DNA from: Sphingomonas oligoaromativorans
Lineage (GTDB): Bacteria; Pseudomonadota; Alphaproteobacteria; Sphingomonadales; Sphingomonadaceae
Direction of reading: 5' to 3'
DNA length: 64,000 nt
Assembly: GCF_011762195.1 (NCBI RefSeq)
Contig: NZ_JAASQK010000004.1
Span: 186,001 to 250,000 of the forward strand
Position 1 is the stretch's first letter. The number at the start of each line of letters is the position of its first letter. Below are positions 18,709 through 27,181 of this stretch, in pieces. A model generated the notes under the pieces. It worked only from the letters and a program-made list of their open reading frames with translations, was not told the DNA's origin and did no database searches. Both the position numbers and the translations under genes were made by a program.

Positions 18709-19917
18709 ATGGAATCGGCCGGGGTCATCCTGTTCAGCCTTAGCGCGACGAGTCTGCTGCTGTGCATCGCGCTCGCGGTCGCGTGGCGGCGCTTCGGCCA
18801 GGAGGCTCATGCGGCATTCTGGTCGCTGGCTTATGGGCTGTCGGCAGCGAACTGGACGGCCAATCTGCTGAAGATATGGCTCCTGCCTGCGGGATCTAGC
18901 CTGACCCTGATGTCGGCGGTCTGCTCGGTGGGCAGCTTCGCGCTCATCGCGCTGGGCTTCCGGCGGAGGGCGGGGCTGCCGTTGCGGCTGGACGCGATGA
19001 TGGTGGCGGCAGCGATCACCATCCTGTTCGTCGGATTTGCCATGTGGGAGGCTGCCAGCTCCGGCGTGCAGCGTTCGGCGGTGCTGCTGTTCTGCGCGGC
19101 CATGATGGTCGTTTCCGCGATGTCGCTGCGCAAGTCCGGCCATGATGGCCGCCGCGCGACGGGCGGCGCGGCGTTCTGGATGCTGGCGCTGTTCGCGGCC
19201 TATGCCACGGGGCTCGGGCTGCTCGCGCTGTTCGGCGGCAACGCGGGCGATGATCTCTATCGCCTGCTGTTCCTGACCGGCGTGCCGACCGGCCTGTTCG
19301 GGGTCGGGCTCTTCGCCATGTTCCTGCTGGCGGCGGATCTGGCCGAGGGGATGCGGCAGATCGCCGCAAGCGATCCGCTGACCGGCATCCTCAACAGGCG
19401 CGGGTTCGAGGAGGCGGCTATGCCGCTTCTTGCGTGCTGCACGGAAGATGGGCGTCCGCTGGCGGTGGTGATCGCCGATATCGACCGCTTCAAGACGGTC
19501 AACGACCGCTTCGGCCATGCGGTGGGCGATCTCGTCCTCCAGCGCTTCGCGGCGCATATGTCGGCGATGCTCCGGCCGGGCGACCTGTTCGGACGGCTGG
19601 GCGGGGAAGAGTTCGTCCTGCTGCTCCCCGATACGGACGGGAATGAGGCGGTGGCCGTGATGGAGACGGCGCGCGGCGGCCTTGCCCCGGCGGTGCATGA
19701 TCTTCTGTCGATCGGCAGCGTGACGGCGAGCTTCGGTATCGCGTCTCTGTGGCGGGGGGAGACGCTGCGCGAGATGATCCAGCGCGCGGACGAGGCGCTC
19801 TATCGTTCCAAGATGGACGGGCGGGACCGGATCACGCTCTGCCCGCGGACTCCGGCGGGTAAGACCGCGCGATACGAGCAGTGGACGGCCGAAGAGCTCC
19901 GCAAGGCCGTCGGCTGA
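18709..19917 (+). CDS. membrane-bound diguanylate cyclase (GGDEF)
   Basis: Makes cyclic di-GMP from two GTP. The 402-residue protein has an N-terminal membrane part of about six hydrophobic helices (residues 1-215) and a C-terminal GGDEF domain. The active site is GGEEF at 298-302, and the inhibitory I-site RPGD at 289-292 is intact, so product feedback inhibition is expected. SDPLTGILNRRGF marks the domain start. The membrane region has no recognised sensory domain. A PilZ protein that could read cyclic di-GMP is encoded at 51856-52167 in the same window. Confidence 0.9.
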   Translation: MESAGVILFSLSATSLLLCIALAVAWRRFGQEAHAAFWSLAYGLSAANWTANLLKIWLLPAGSSLTLMSAVCSVGSFALIALGFRRRAGLPLRLDAMMVAAAITILFVGFAMWEAASSGVQRSAVLLFCAAMMVVSAMSLRKSGHDGRRATGGAAFWMLALFAAYATGLGLLALFGGNAGDDLYRLLFLTGVPTGLFGVGLFAMFLLAADLAEGMRQIAASDPLTGILNRRGFEEAAMPLLACCTEDGRPLAVVIADIDRFKTVNDRFGHAVGDLVLQRFAAHMSAMLRPGDLFGRLGGEEFVLLLPDTDGNEAVAVMETARGGLAPAVHDLLSIGSVTASFGIASLWRGETLREMIQRADEALYRSKMDGRDRITLCPRTPAGKTARYEQWTAEELRKAVG

Positions 19918-19918
19918 C

Positions 19919-19945
19919 GCGGCCGGATCGGCGAGACCCGGCCGC
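19919..19945. terminator. hairpin between convergent cyclase and peroxiredoxin genes
   Basis: Perfect 8-base arms GCGGCCGG / CCGGCCGC with an 11-base loop, located between convergent stops at 19917 and 19956. There is no T-run on either side, so termination efficiency is uncertain. Confidence 0.5.
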
Positions 19946-19955
19946 GCCCTGACGT

Positions 19956-20432
19956 TCAGAGCTGGCCGAGCAGATGGTCCGCCGTGCTGACCTTGAACTC
20001 GCCCGGCGCCTCGACGTTGAGTTGCTTCACCACGCCATTCTCGATCAGCATCGAGTAACGCTGGCTGCGCGTGCCCATGCCATATTTCGAGCCGTCCATG
20101 GTGAGGCCCACCGCCTTGGCGAAATCGCCATTGCCGTCGGCGAGCATGGTCACCGCCTCGGCGTCGTTGGCCTTGCCCCAGGCGCCCATGACGAACACGT
20201 CGTTCACCGAGGTGCAGGCGATGGCGTCCACGCCCTTGGCCTTGAGATCGGCCGCCTTGTCGAGGAAGCCGGGGAGGTGGCGCGCCGAGCAGGTCGGCGT
20301 GAAGGCGCCCGGAACGGCGAAGAGGGCGACCGTCCGGCCCTCGAAGAAGTCGCGGCCGATCGGCTCTGGGCCATCGGCGGTCATGGTGGAGAAGCTGGCG
20401 TCGGGCAGCGTGTCGCCGATCTGGATCGTCAT
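19956..20432 (-). CDS. peroxiredoxin, Prx5/type II
   Basis: Thiol peroxidase that reduces hydrogen peroxide and alkyl hydroperoxides, 158 residues, cytoplasmic. The peroxidatic cysteine is Cys48 in VPGAFTPTCS. A second cysteine, Cys73 in DAIACTSVND, matches the position found in plant type II peroxiredoxins. An upstream in-frame ATG exists, but 20432 (MTIQIGDTLPDASF) fits the family and follows GAGAGGA. It is convergent with the cyclase gene and lies 78 bases before the glycosyltransferase gene's 3' end, so no operon partner is obvious. Confidence 0.92.
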   Translation of the reverse strand: MTIQIGDTLPDASFSTMTADGPEPIGRDFFEGRTVALFAVPGAFTPTCSARHLPGFLDKAADLKAKGVDAIACTSVNDVFVMGAWGKANDAEAVTMLADGNGDFAKAVGLTMDGSKYGMGTRSQRYSMLIENGVVKQLNVEAPGEFKVSTADHLLGQL

Positions 20433-20509
20433 GGGGAGCGTCCTCTCATTGGGCCGCAAGTGCGGCGAAACCGCCTCCGCCTAGCGCAGCGCGCGGACGG
20501 TCGCCAAGC

Positions 20510-21472
20510 TCAGATATCGCCTTCGCGCCGACGCCGCCAGCGGAGCACCGGCCCGGCCAGCGGAGGCACGGCACGGAACAGCCCCATCATCACCCGCCAA
20601 CGGGGGGAGCGCCCGCCCGCCCGGTGGCGATGGAGGAGGCTGAGCCCCGCCGACGTACGCCCGGTCAGGACGAGTTCCTCGCCCTCCGCCCAACCGGCCT
20701 CGCGGCGCATCTGCTCCATCATTGCCGTGGCGATGGCGGCTTCGGGCCGCCCGGCGAGGCGCGCGGCCGCTTTCTCATAGACCCTTGCCGTCGCCAGCCG
20801 GAGTTGGCGCGTCGCCGAGGAGAGCGAGCCCGGCCGGCGCCGATAGATCGCCAGCGGCTCCGGCACCTGCGCGATGCGCCAGCCCTGTTCGACGATGCGG
20901 AGCCACAAGTCGAAATCCTCGGCGGCGGGCAGGCTTTCGTCGAAGCCGCCGGTCGCGTCGAACGCCTCCCGTCGCATGATCGCGGCGACGAACACATTGA
21001 AGCTGCGATCGAGCAGGCCCGCCAGCGTCGGCGGCTTTGCCTGCCCGTGATATTCGGAGAAGCGGCGCCCCTCGCGCGATGGCTGGCCCGAATAGATCGC
21101 ATCGCAGGATATGATGCCGATATCGGGCGCGGCACGGATCGCCGCGACCATGTGCTCCAGATAGTCCGGGGCATACTGGTCGTCGCCGTCGAGAAGAGCG
21201 ATCAGCGGTGCGCGGGACGCGGCGATCGCCCGGTTGCGCGCCGCGGAGAGGCCTCCGTTCCCGGTCGCGAGGAAGCGGATACGGGGATCGGCGGCCACGA
21301 ACGGAGCCACCGCGCCGGCAACGTCGTCGGGGGCGCCGTCGTCGATGACGATCGCTTCCCAGTCGCCAAAGGACTGGGCCTGGAGCGAAGTCAGCGCTTC
21401 GCCCACAAGATGCGCGACTCCCCAGGCGGGGACGATCACCGATACGGCGGGAGGGGGGGCGTTCATGGTCAT
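20510..21472 (-). CDS. glycosyltransferase family 2
   Basis: A 320-residue GT-A fold transferase. The N-terminus VSVIVPAWGVAHLVGEALTSLQAQ and the nucleotide-sugar block NGGLSAARNRAIAAS, followed by the metal-binding LLDGDDQY (near residue 97), are typical of GT2. An acceptor-side ESLPAAEDFDLWLRI motif carries the probable catalytic Asp. No membrane helix, so it likely acts at the inner face of the membrane on a lipid-linked or surface polysaccharide. It is isolated from other glycan genes. Starts at 21472 and 21466 are both possible. Confidence 0.85.
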   Translation of the reverse strand: MTMNAPPPAVSVIVPAWGVAHLVGEALTSLQAQSFGDWEAIVIDDGAPDDVAGAVAPFVAADPRIRFLATGNGGLSAARNRAIAASRAPLIALLDGDDQYAPDYLEHMVAAIRAAPDIGIISCDAIYSGQPSREGRRFSEYHGQAKPPTLAGLLDRSFNVFVAAIMRREAFDATGGFDESLPAAEDFDLWLRIVEQGWRIAQVPEPLAIYRRRPGSLSSATRQLRLATARVYEKAAARLAGRPEAAIATAMMEQMRREAGWAEGEELVLTGRTSAGLSLLHRHRAGGRSPRWRVMMGLFRAVPPLAGPVLRWRRRREGDI

Positions 21473-21569
21473 TCTCGGTTTAGCACCGATAGGTCGTTCC
21501 GCCTCGTGAACAAGCTGTCATCCGCGCGTGGCGTGGACCGAACTGTCTCATCGCGGTAGAGCATGGAGC

Positions 21570-22130
21570 ATGGATAATCCGCGCTTTCTTGTCGGCCAGC
21601 TTCTGCTCGCGATGCCGGGGATCGGCGATCCGCGTTTCGAACATGCGGTGATCGCGATGTGCTCGCACGATGAGGGCGGCGCGCTGGGGATCGGCATCGG
21701 CGCCTATGTTCCGGGCATCGGGCTCCATGCGCTGATGCGCCAGCTCGATCTCGATCCGGGCGAGGCCCCGGATGCGCCGCTGCACGCGGGCGGACCGGTC
21801 GAGCCCAATCGCGGCTTCGTCATCCACAGCGACGATTGGGCTGGGGAGGGCAGCGTCGATGTCGCCGGCCGCTGGCGGCTGACCGCGACGCTCGACGTGC
21901 TGAAGGCGCTGGCCGAAGGGCGCGGGCCGTCGCGCTGGCTGGCGGCGCTTGGCTATGCGGGTTGGGGCGCGGGGCAGCTCGACGACGAGGTGGCCGCCAA
22001 TGGCTGGTTCGACGTGCGCGGTGACGAACGGCTCATTTTCGAAGGCGAGGCATCGCGCCGGTGGAGCGCGGGCTTCGCCTCGGCGGGCGTGGACGTCCGT
22101 CTGCTGTCGAGCAGCTCGGGCCGCGCATGA
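21570..22130 (+). CDS. YqgE/AlgH family protein
   Basis: A 186-residue protein of the UPF0301 family. It shows the typical [22 protein letters not shown] start, the [16 protein letters not shown] block near residues 71-86 and [21 protein letters not shown] near residue 130. The biochemical role of this family is not settled; AlgH was linked to alginate regulation in Pseudomonas. It is read in the same direction as ahcY but separated from it by a palindromic operator and a hairpin, so co-transcription is unlikely to be the main mode. Confidence 0.88.
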   Translation: MDNPRFLVGQLLLAMPGIGDPRFEHAVIAMCSHDEGGALGIGIGAYVPGIGLHALMRQLDLDPGEAPDAPLHAGGPVEPNRGFVIHSDDWAGEGSVDVAGRWRLTATLDVLKALAEGRGPSRWLAALGYAGWGAGQLDDEVAANGWFDVRGDERLIFEGEASRRWSAGFASAGVDVRLLSSSSGRA

Positions 22131-22144
22131 CGGGCTCGTTACAC

Positions 22145-22164
22145 ATATAAAGACATCTTTATAT
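22145..22164. promoter_or_regulatory. perfect palindrome, probable operator of ahcY
   Basis: Nine-base arms ATATAAAGA and TCTTTATAT around a CA spacer, an AT-rich site in otherwise GC-rich DNA. It lies 88 bases before the ahcY start. The form matches what I remember of sites for SahR-like ArsR-family regulators that respond to S-adenosylhomocysteine in Proteobacteria, but I could not compare motifs. Downstream, GGCCGG (22192-22197) and CCGGCC (22205-22210) can form a leader hairpin. I do not recognise a known SAM or SAH riboswitch there. Confidence 0.65.
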
Positions 22165-22251
22165 TTGCGTCCCCGCCGGTCAGGCATTAGTGGCCGGGTT
22201 GCTGCCGGCCGCACGTCGCTGGGCCGGCCCCAGACTCCGGGAGCTTTTTCC

Positions 22252-23661
22252 GTGGCTACTGCCTCCGTTCAGCCCATCGCCGATTATGTCGTCCGCGACC
22301 TCTCGCTTGCCGCTTTCGGCCGCAAGGAGATCGAGATCGCCGAGACCGAGATGCCCGGCCTGATGGCGCTTCGCGAAGAATATGGCGCGTCGCAGCCGCT
22401 CAAGGGCGCGCGCATCACCGGCTCGCTGCACATGACCATCCAGACCGCCGTGCTGATCGAGACGCTGACCGCGCTCGGCGCCGAGGTCCGCTGGGCGACC
22501 TGCAACATCTATTCGACCCAGGATCACGCCGCCGCCGCCATCGCGCAGTCGGGCGTGCCGGTCTTCGCCATCAAGGGCGAGACGCTGGCCGAATATTGGG
22601 ATTATGTCGGCCGCATCTTCGATTGGGGTGACGAGCCCTGCAACATGATCCTCGACGATGGCGGCGACGCCACGATGTTCGTGCTCTGGGGCGCGAAGAT
22701 CGAGGCCGGCGCCACGCTGCCGCCGCCCGAGAACGAGGAAGAGATCGAGTTCCAGCGCGCGCTGAAGGCGTTCATCGCCGCGAAGCCGGGCTACCTCACC
22801 CGCACCGCCGCCACCATCAAGGGCGTGTCGGAAGAGACGACCACCGGCGTCCACCGCCTCTATGAGATCGCGAAGAAGGGCGAACTGCTCTTCCCGGCGA
22901 TCAACGTCAACGACTCGGTGACCAAGTCGAAGTTCGACAACCTCTATGGCTGCAAGGAATCGCTGGTCGACGCGATCCGTCGCGGCACCGACGTGATGCT
23001 CGCCGGCAAGGTGGCCGCCGTCGCCGGCTTCGGCGACGTGGGCAAGGGCTCGGCCGCATCGCTCCGCAACGGCGGCGCGCGCGTTCTGGTGACCGAGATC
23101 GATCCGATCTGCGCGCTCCAGGCCGCGATGGAAGGCTATGAGGTCGTGACGATGGAAGAGGCCGCCAAGCGCGCCGATATCTTCGTCACCGCGACCGGCA
23201 ATGCCGACGTCATCACCGTCGACCACATGCGCGCGATGAAGAACATGGCGATCGTGTGCAACATCGGCCACTTCGACAGCGAGATCCAGATCGGCGGCCT
23301 CAGCAACATGAAGTGGACCGAGATCAAGCCGCAGGTCGACGAGGTCGAGTTCCCGGATGGCAAGAAGATCATCGTCCTGTCGAAGGGCCGCCTGGTGAAC
23401 CTCGGCAACGCCACCGGTCACCCGTCCTTCGTGATGTCGGCGAGCTTCACCAACCAGACGATCGCGCAGATCGAGCTGTTCACGCGCGGCGACCAGTATG
23501 CCAAGCAGGTCTACGTCCTGCCGAAGCATCTCGACGAGAAGGTGGCGCGCCTTCACCTCGACAAGCTGGGCGTGAAGCTCTCGAAGCTCACCGAGAAGCA
23601 GGCCGCTTACATCGGCGTGACGACCGAAGGCCCGTTCAAGCCGGACCATTATCGCTACTGA
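22252..23661 (+). CDS. ahcY: S-adenosylhomocysteinase
   Basis: Hydrolyses S-adenosylhomocysteine to adenosine and homocysteine, clearing the inhibitor of methyltransferases such as the cob methylases and regenerating homocysteine. The 469 residues are full length. NAD-dependent domain motif [18 protein letters not shown], the [11 protein letters not shown] substrate block and the C-terminal [21 protein letters not shown] with terminal PFKPDHYRY are all present. The GTG start at 22252 gives the expected N-terminus and is preceded by GGGAG at 8 bases. Upstream palindrome at 22145 suggests control by an SAH-responsive repressor. Confidence 0.96.
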   Translation: MATASVQPIADYVVRDLSLAAFGRKEIEIAETEMPGLMALREEYGASQPLKGARITGSLHMTIQTAVLIETLTALGAEVRWATCNIYSTQDHAAAAIAQSGVPVFAIKGETLAEYWDYVGRIFDWGDEPCNMILDDGGDATMFVLWGAKIEAGATLPPPENEEEIEFQRALKAFIAAKPGYLTRTAATIKGVSEETTTGVHRLYEIAKKGELLFPAINVNDSVTKSKFDNLYGCKESLVDAIRRGTDVMLAGKVAAVAGFGDVGKGSAASLRNGGARVLVTEIDPICALQAAMEGYEVVTMEEAAKRADIFVTATGNADVITVDHMRAMKNMAIVCNIGHFDSEIQIGGLSNMKWTEIKPQVDEVEFPDGKKIIVLSKGRLVNLGNATGHPSFVMSASFTNQTIAQIELFTRGDQYAKQVYVLPKHLDEKVARLHLDKLGVKLSKLTEKQAAYIGVTTEGPFKPDHYRY

Positions 23662-23698
23662 GACCGTCTCTCAGACGAATAGGGCTCTTCGAGCCGGG

Positions 23699-23729
23699 AA
23701 GGGGTGGCCGTCAAGGCCGCCCCTTTTTG
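23699..23729 (+). terminator. intrinsic terminator of ahcY
   Basis: Stem AAGGGGTGGCC / GGCCGCCCCTT (one G-U pair) with a GTCAA loop and a following TTTTTG run, 38 bases after the ahcY stop. Confidence 0.9.
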
Positions 23730-23956
23730 TTTGTCCACGCGCGAAATCGGATACGTTTCGCCTGTGACATGATGGGGCGGCAGTCAGCATCGCCAGTCCC
23801 GCTTATTGTCATATCAAACAGCCTTATGTCCGTTCTGTTGCTGATCGGTAACAGGTTGTTTCCAATGTGAAGAACCATGTTTCACTACGGCTGTTTTGCG
23901 GAAGCACTCGCGCTAGCCTTGCTCTCAGGGGAAATTGTCAAGCCAAGGGGGTGGCT

Positions 23957-26900
23957 ATGCGTAAAAGTCGGCTTTTGCATGAGACTTCGCTGCGTTCGGC
24001 GATGGTGCTGGGGTTGGCGATGGCCGTTGCGACGCCTGTGTTCGCACAGGAAACGCAGGTGGATCAGGCTGCCAACGCGGCGGCTGACGCAAAGGCGGGC
24101 GCGACGACGGCCGCCGCTCCATCGCAAGAGGAATGCGCCAAGAATCCTTCGCTGGCAGGATGCGTGACCGCGACGCGGGTCGCGGCCGTCGAAGGATCCG
24201 GCATTATCGTCACCGGATCGCGTATCAAGCGGCCGAATATCGATTCTCCCGCGCCAATCACGTCGATCAGCGGGGCTGAGTTCTTCCAGACGGGCAACGT
24301 CAATCTGGGCGACGTGCTGAACAAGCTCCCGCAGTTGCACAGCACGTTCAACAGTTCGAACTCGACTCGCTTTATCGGCACGCAGGGTCTGAACCTCGCC
24401 GATCTTCGCGGCCTGGGGACGAATCGCACGCTGGTGCTCATCAATGGTCGCCGCCAGGTTACTTCCGCGCTGCTTTCGACCGGCACCGAAGTCGACCTGA
24501 ATACGATCCCGACCGATCTGATAGAGCGCGTGGACGTCGAAACCGGCGGCACGTCTTCCGTTTATGGTTCGGACGCGATTGCCGGCGTCGTCAATTTTGT
24601 CCTGAAGCAGAATTATGATGGCTTCCAGGTGCGCGGGCAGGGCGGCCTCAGCCAGTATAAGGACGGCGGCAGCTATTATGTCAGCGCCCTTGCCGGCAAG
24701 AATTTCTCCGATGATCGCGGCAACGTCGCGCTGAACGTCGAATATGCGAAGCAGGATCCCGTTCTGGCATCCGATCGCGCGCATTATTCGCATCGTGGCG
24801 GCTTCGTGCAGGTCGACAGCGATCCGGCATCCGCCGTGAACGGCAGCGACGGCATCCCGGACTATCAGTATTTCTCGGATCTCCGGTCGGCGATCTACAG
24901 CAACGGCGGCACGGTCGAGAATTTCAACACCTCGGTCATCACGCCTTACATCTTTACGCCGGATGGGCAGCTCATCCCGCAAACGGGCACGCGCGTCGGG
25001 CTTTCCCACAACAGTTTCCAGGGGGGCAACGGCTCGACCTTCCGCGATGGCGACCAGCTCTATCTGGTGCCGAGCCAGTCGCGCATCATCGCCAACTTCC
25101 TCGGCCATTATGAGGTGAGCGACGCCTTCGTCCCCTATATCGAGGCGAAATATGTCCACAATCATGTGATCGGCGGGCAGTCGGGGCCGAGCTTCATGGC
25201 GCGCGGCAGTCTTGGCGACACCGATATCTTCTCGATTAACAACCCGTTCTTGACGGATCAGGCGCGTGGCGTCATCCGGTCAATCTATACGGATGGCACG
25301 CTCGATAACGGCGACGGCATCAATGATGCCGATGAATATGGCTTCTATCTCAATCGCAACAATGTCGATCTCGGCAGCCGCGTCGACGATACGAAGCGTG
25401 ATCTCTATCGCATCGTCGGTGGTGTCCGGGGCGATCTGGGCAGTGGATTCTCGTACGACTTCTCGGTCAATTACGGCCACTTCAAGGAACACAACGTCAA
25501 TCGCGGCAATCTGAACGTTCAGCGCTATCTGCTGGCGATCGACGCCGTGCGTGATCCGACGAGCGGCAATATCGTGTGCCGCTCGACGCTGGACCCGAGT
25601 TCGGCGACGGCGGTGCCGGGAGGAGAATCCTTCCTGGCCGACGACATCGCCAAGTGCGTTCCGCTGAACCTGTTCGGCGCCAACGCCATGAGCGCGGCGG
25701 CCAAGGCCTATGTGACGCCGCGGACCTATTCGGTCGCGAGTGCCGATCAGCTTGACATCACGGGCTCGATCAGCGGCGACTCGAGCAAGTGGTTCGAACT
25801 GCCCGGCGGGCCGATCGGCTTCGCTCTTGGCGGCGAATATCGCCGCGAGACGCAGTATCAGGCGTTCGATCAATATGTGCAGTCGGGCGTCACCTTCCTG
25901 AACGCCATCCCGACCTTCGATCCGCCCGCGTTCGAAGTGAAGGAAGCGTTCGGCGAGGTCGAGGTTCCGATCCTCAGGGATCGGCCGTTCTTCAACAAGC
26001 TGCTCCTGAACGGTGCCTTCCGCGTTTCGGACTATAAGGGCGCGGCGGGCACGGTGTGGGCCTATAATGGCGGCGGTCAGTGGTCGCCGATCAAGGACAT
26101 CACCTTCCGCGGAAACTATTCGCGGGCGGTGCGCGCACCGGCGCTGACCGAGGCCTATGGTGTCCAGACGCAGAACTTCGCGCCGGGATTCGAAGATCCC
26201 TGTGCCGCCGATCATATCGGCGAGGGCACGTCGACCCGCGCTGCCAATTGCGCGGCGGCAGGCATTCCGACGTCCTACAACTACACTTATGACGCCTCGC
26301 TGGAGATCCTGAGCGGCGGCAATCCCAATCTGAAGGCGGAAACCTCGGATTCCTATTCGTTTGGTGCCTTGCTTCAGCCGCGCTTCGTTCCGGGCCTGAG
26401 CCTGAGCGTCGATTATTACAATATCACGGTCAACAAGGTCATCTCCGCGCCGGAGGCCCAGGATATCGTCAATGCCTGCTATGACGCGGCAAGTTTGAAT
26501 AATCAGTTCTGCGGCCTGTTCCAGCGCAACCCGGCCGGAACGATCGTCGGCGGCCAGGATATCAGCTATTCCGTCGCCGACGGCACGCTTCAGCAGACGT
26601 TGCTCAACTATGCGAAGCTGAAGTCGTCCGGCATCGACATGCAGCTCGATTATAACCATCGCTTCGGCAATGGCCTCCAGATGACCCTTCGCGGGACCGT
26701 TTCGTACAATATCGAGAACAATCAGTATCTGTTCCCGGACGATCCGTCCCGGCCCGATCAGTTGCTCTATGAGCTGTCCTATCCGAAGTGGCAGGGCGAC
26801 CTGAATATCGACCTCAAGAAGGGGTCGGTGACCTTCGGTTATGAAGTCCGCTATATCGGAAAGATGGTGCCGGATGCGATCGAGGACATTCGTTCGGTCG

Positions 26901-27133
26901 GCGGGCGCCCGCCGCAGAATGCCGATTATACGAACTTCGATTTCTACAAGGCGGTCTGGTACCACAATATCCGGCTGTCGCTCGATGCGACCGAGAAGTT
27001 CAATTTCTACGGCGGCATCGATAACGTCACCAACAAGCTTCCGCCCTATGGCCTCACCGGCGTTGGTGGCGGCAGCGGCATCTACGATAACCGCGGTCGC
27101 TTCTTCTATATCGGTGCGACTGCGAAGTTCTGA
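23957..27133 (+). CDS. TonB-dependent outer-membrane receptor
   Basis: Outer-membrane beta-barrel that imports a large substrate using TonB energy, 1058 residues. The signal peptide ends near ATPVFAQ. A low-complexity linker with a Cys pair (EECAKNPSLAGC) precedes the plug, which starts at GSGIIVTGSRIKRPNIDSPAPIT. The plug signature GTSSVYGSDAIAGVVNF is near residue 200. The barrel ends in RGRFFYIGATAKF with the terminal Phe needed for assembly. The start at 23957 (MRKSRLLHETSLRSA) is chosen over an upstream in-frame ATG because it gives a compact signal peptide. Receptors of this size are abundant in sphingomonads; no siderophore or sugar genes nearby indicate the ligand. Confidence 0.92.
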   Translation: MRKSRLLHETSLRSAMVLGLAMAVATPVFAQETQVDQAANAAADAKAGATTAAAPSQEECAKNPSLAGCVTATRVAAVEGSGIIVTGSRIKRPNIDSPAPITSISGAEFFQTGNVNLGDVLNKLPQLHSTFNSSNSTRFIGTQGLNLADLRGLGTNRTLVLINGRRQVTSALLSTGTEVDLNTIPTDLIERVDVETGGTSSVYGSDAIAGVVNFVLKQNYDGFQVRGQGGLSQYKDGGSYYVSALAGKNFSDDRGNVALNVEYAKQDPVLASDRAHYSHRGGFVQVDSDPASAVNGSDGIPDYQYFSDLRSAIYSNGGTVENFNTSVITPYIFTPDGQLIPQTGTRVGLSHNSFQGGNGSTFRDGDQLYLVPSQSRIIANFLGHYEVSDAFVPYIEAKYVHNHVIGGQSGPSFMARGSLGDTDIFSINNPFLTDQARGVIRSIYTDGTLDNGDGINDADEYGFYLNRNNVDLGSRVDDTKRDLYRIVGGVRGDLGSGFSYDFSVNYGHFKEHNVNRGNLNVQRYLLAIDAVRDPTSGNIVCRSTLDPSSATAVPGGESFLADDIAKCVPLNLFGANAMSAAAKAYVTPRTYSVASADQLDITGSISGDSSKWFELPGGPIGFALGGEYRRETQYQAFDQYVQSGVTFLNAIPTFDPPAFEVKEAFGEVEVPILRDRPFFNKLLLNGAFRVSDYKGAAGTVWAYNGGGQWSPIKDITFRGNYSRAVRAPALTEAYGVQTQNFAPGFEDPCAADHIGEGTSTRAANCAAAGIPTSYNYTYDASLEILSGGNPNLKAETSDSYSFGALLQPRFVPGLSLSVDYYNITVNKVISAPEAQDIVNACYDAASLNNQFCGLFQRNPAGTIVGGQDISYSVADGTLQQTLLNYAKLKSSGIDMQLDYNHRFGNGLQMTLRGTVSYNIENNQYLFPDDPSRPDQLLYELSYPKWQGDLNIDLKKGSVTFGYEVRYIGKMVPDAIEDIRSVGGRPPQNADYTNFDFYKAVWYHNIRLSLDATEKFNFYGGIDNVTNKLPPYGLTGVGGGSGIYDNRGRFFYIGATAKF

Positions 27134-27141
27134 CATGTTGG

Positions 27142-27175
27142 ATGGGGCCGATGGAAACGTCGGCCCCATTTCTTT
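27142..27175 (+). terminator. strong intrinsic terminator between receptor and oxygenase genes
   Basis: Perfect 10-base arms ATGGGGCCGA / TCGGCCCCAT with an 8-base loop and a following TTCTTT. It begins 9 bases after the receptor stop, and the T-rich end is only 6 bases from the annotated ATG of the next gene, so it should reduce or time expression of that gene. Confidence 0.85.
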
Positions 27176-27181
27176 GGCGCG

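Noticed and set aside
22165-22251. SAM or SAH riboswitch in the ahcY leader
   Set aside because: Stems are present but I could not match the conserved cores of SAM-II or SAH riboswitches, so only an unclassified hairpin is reported.
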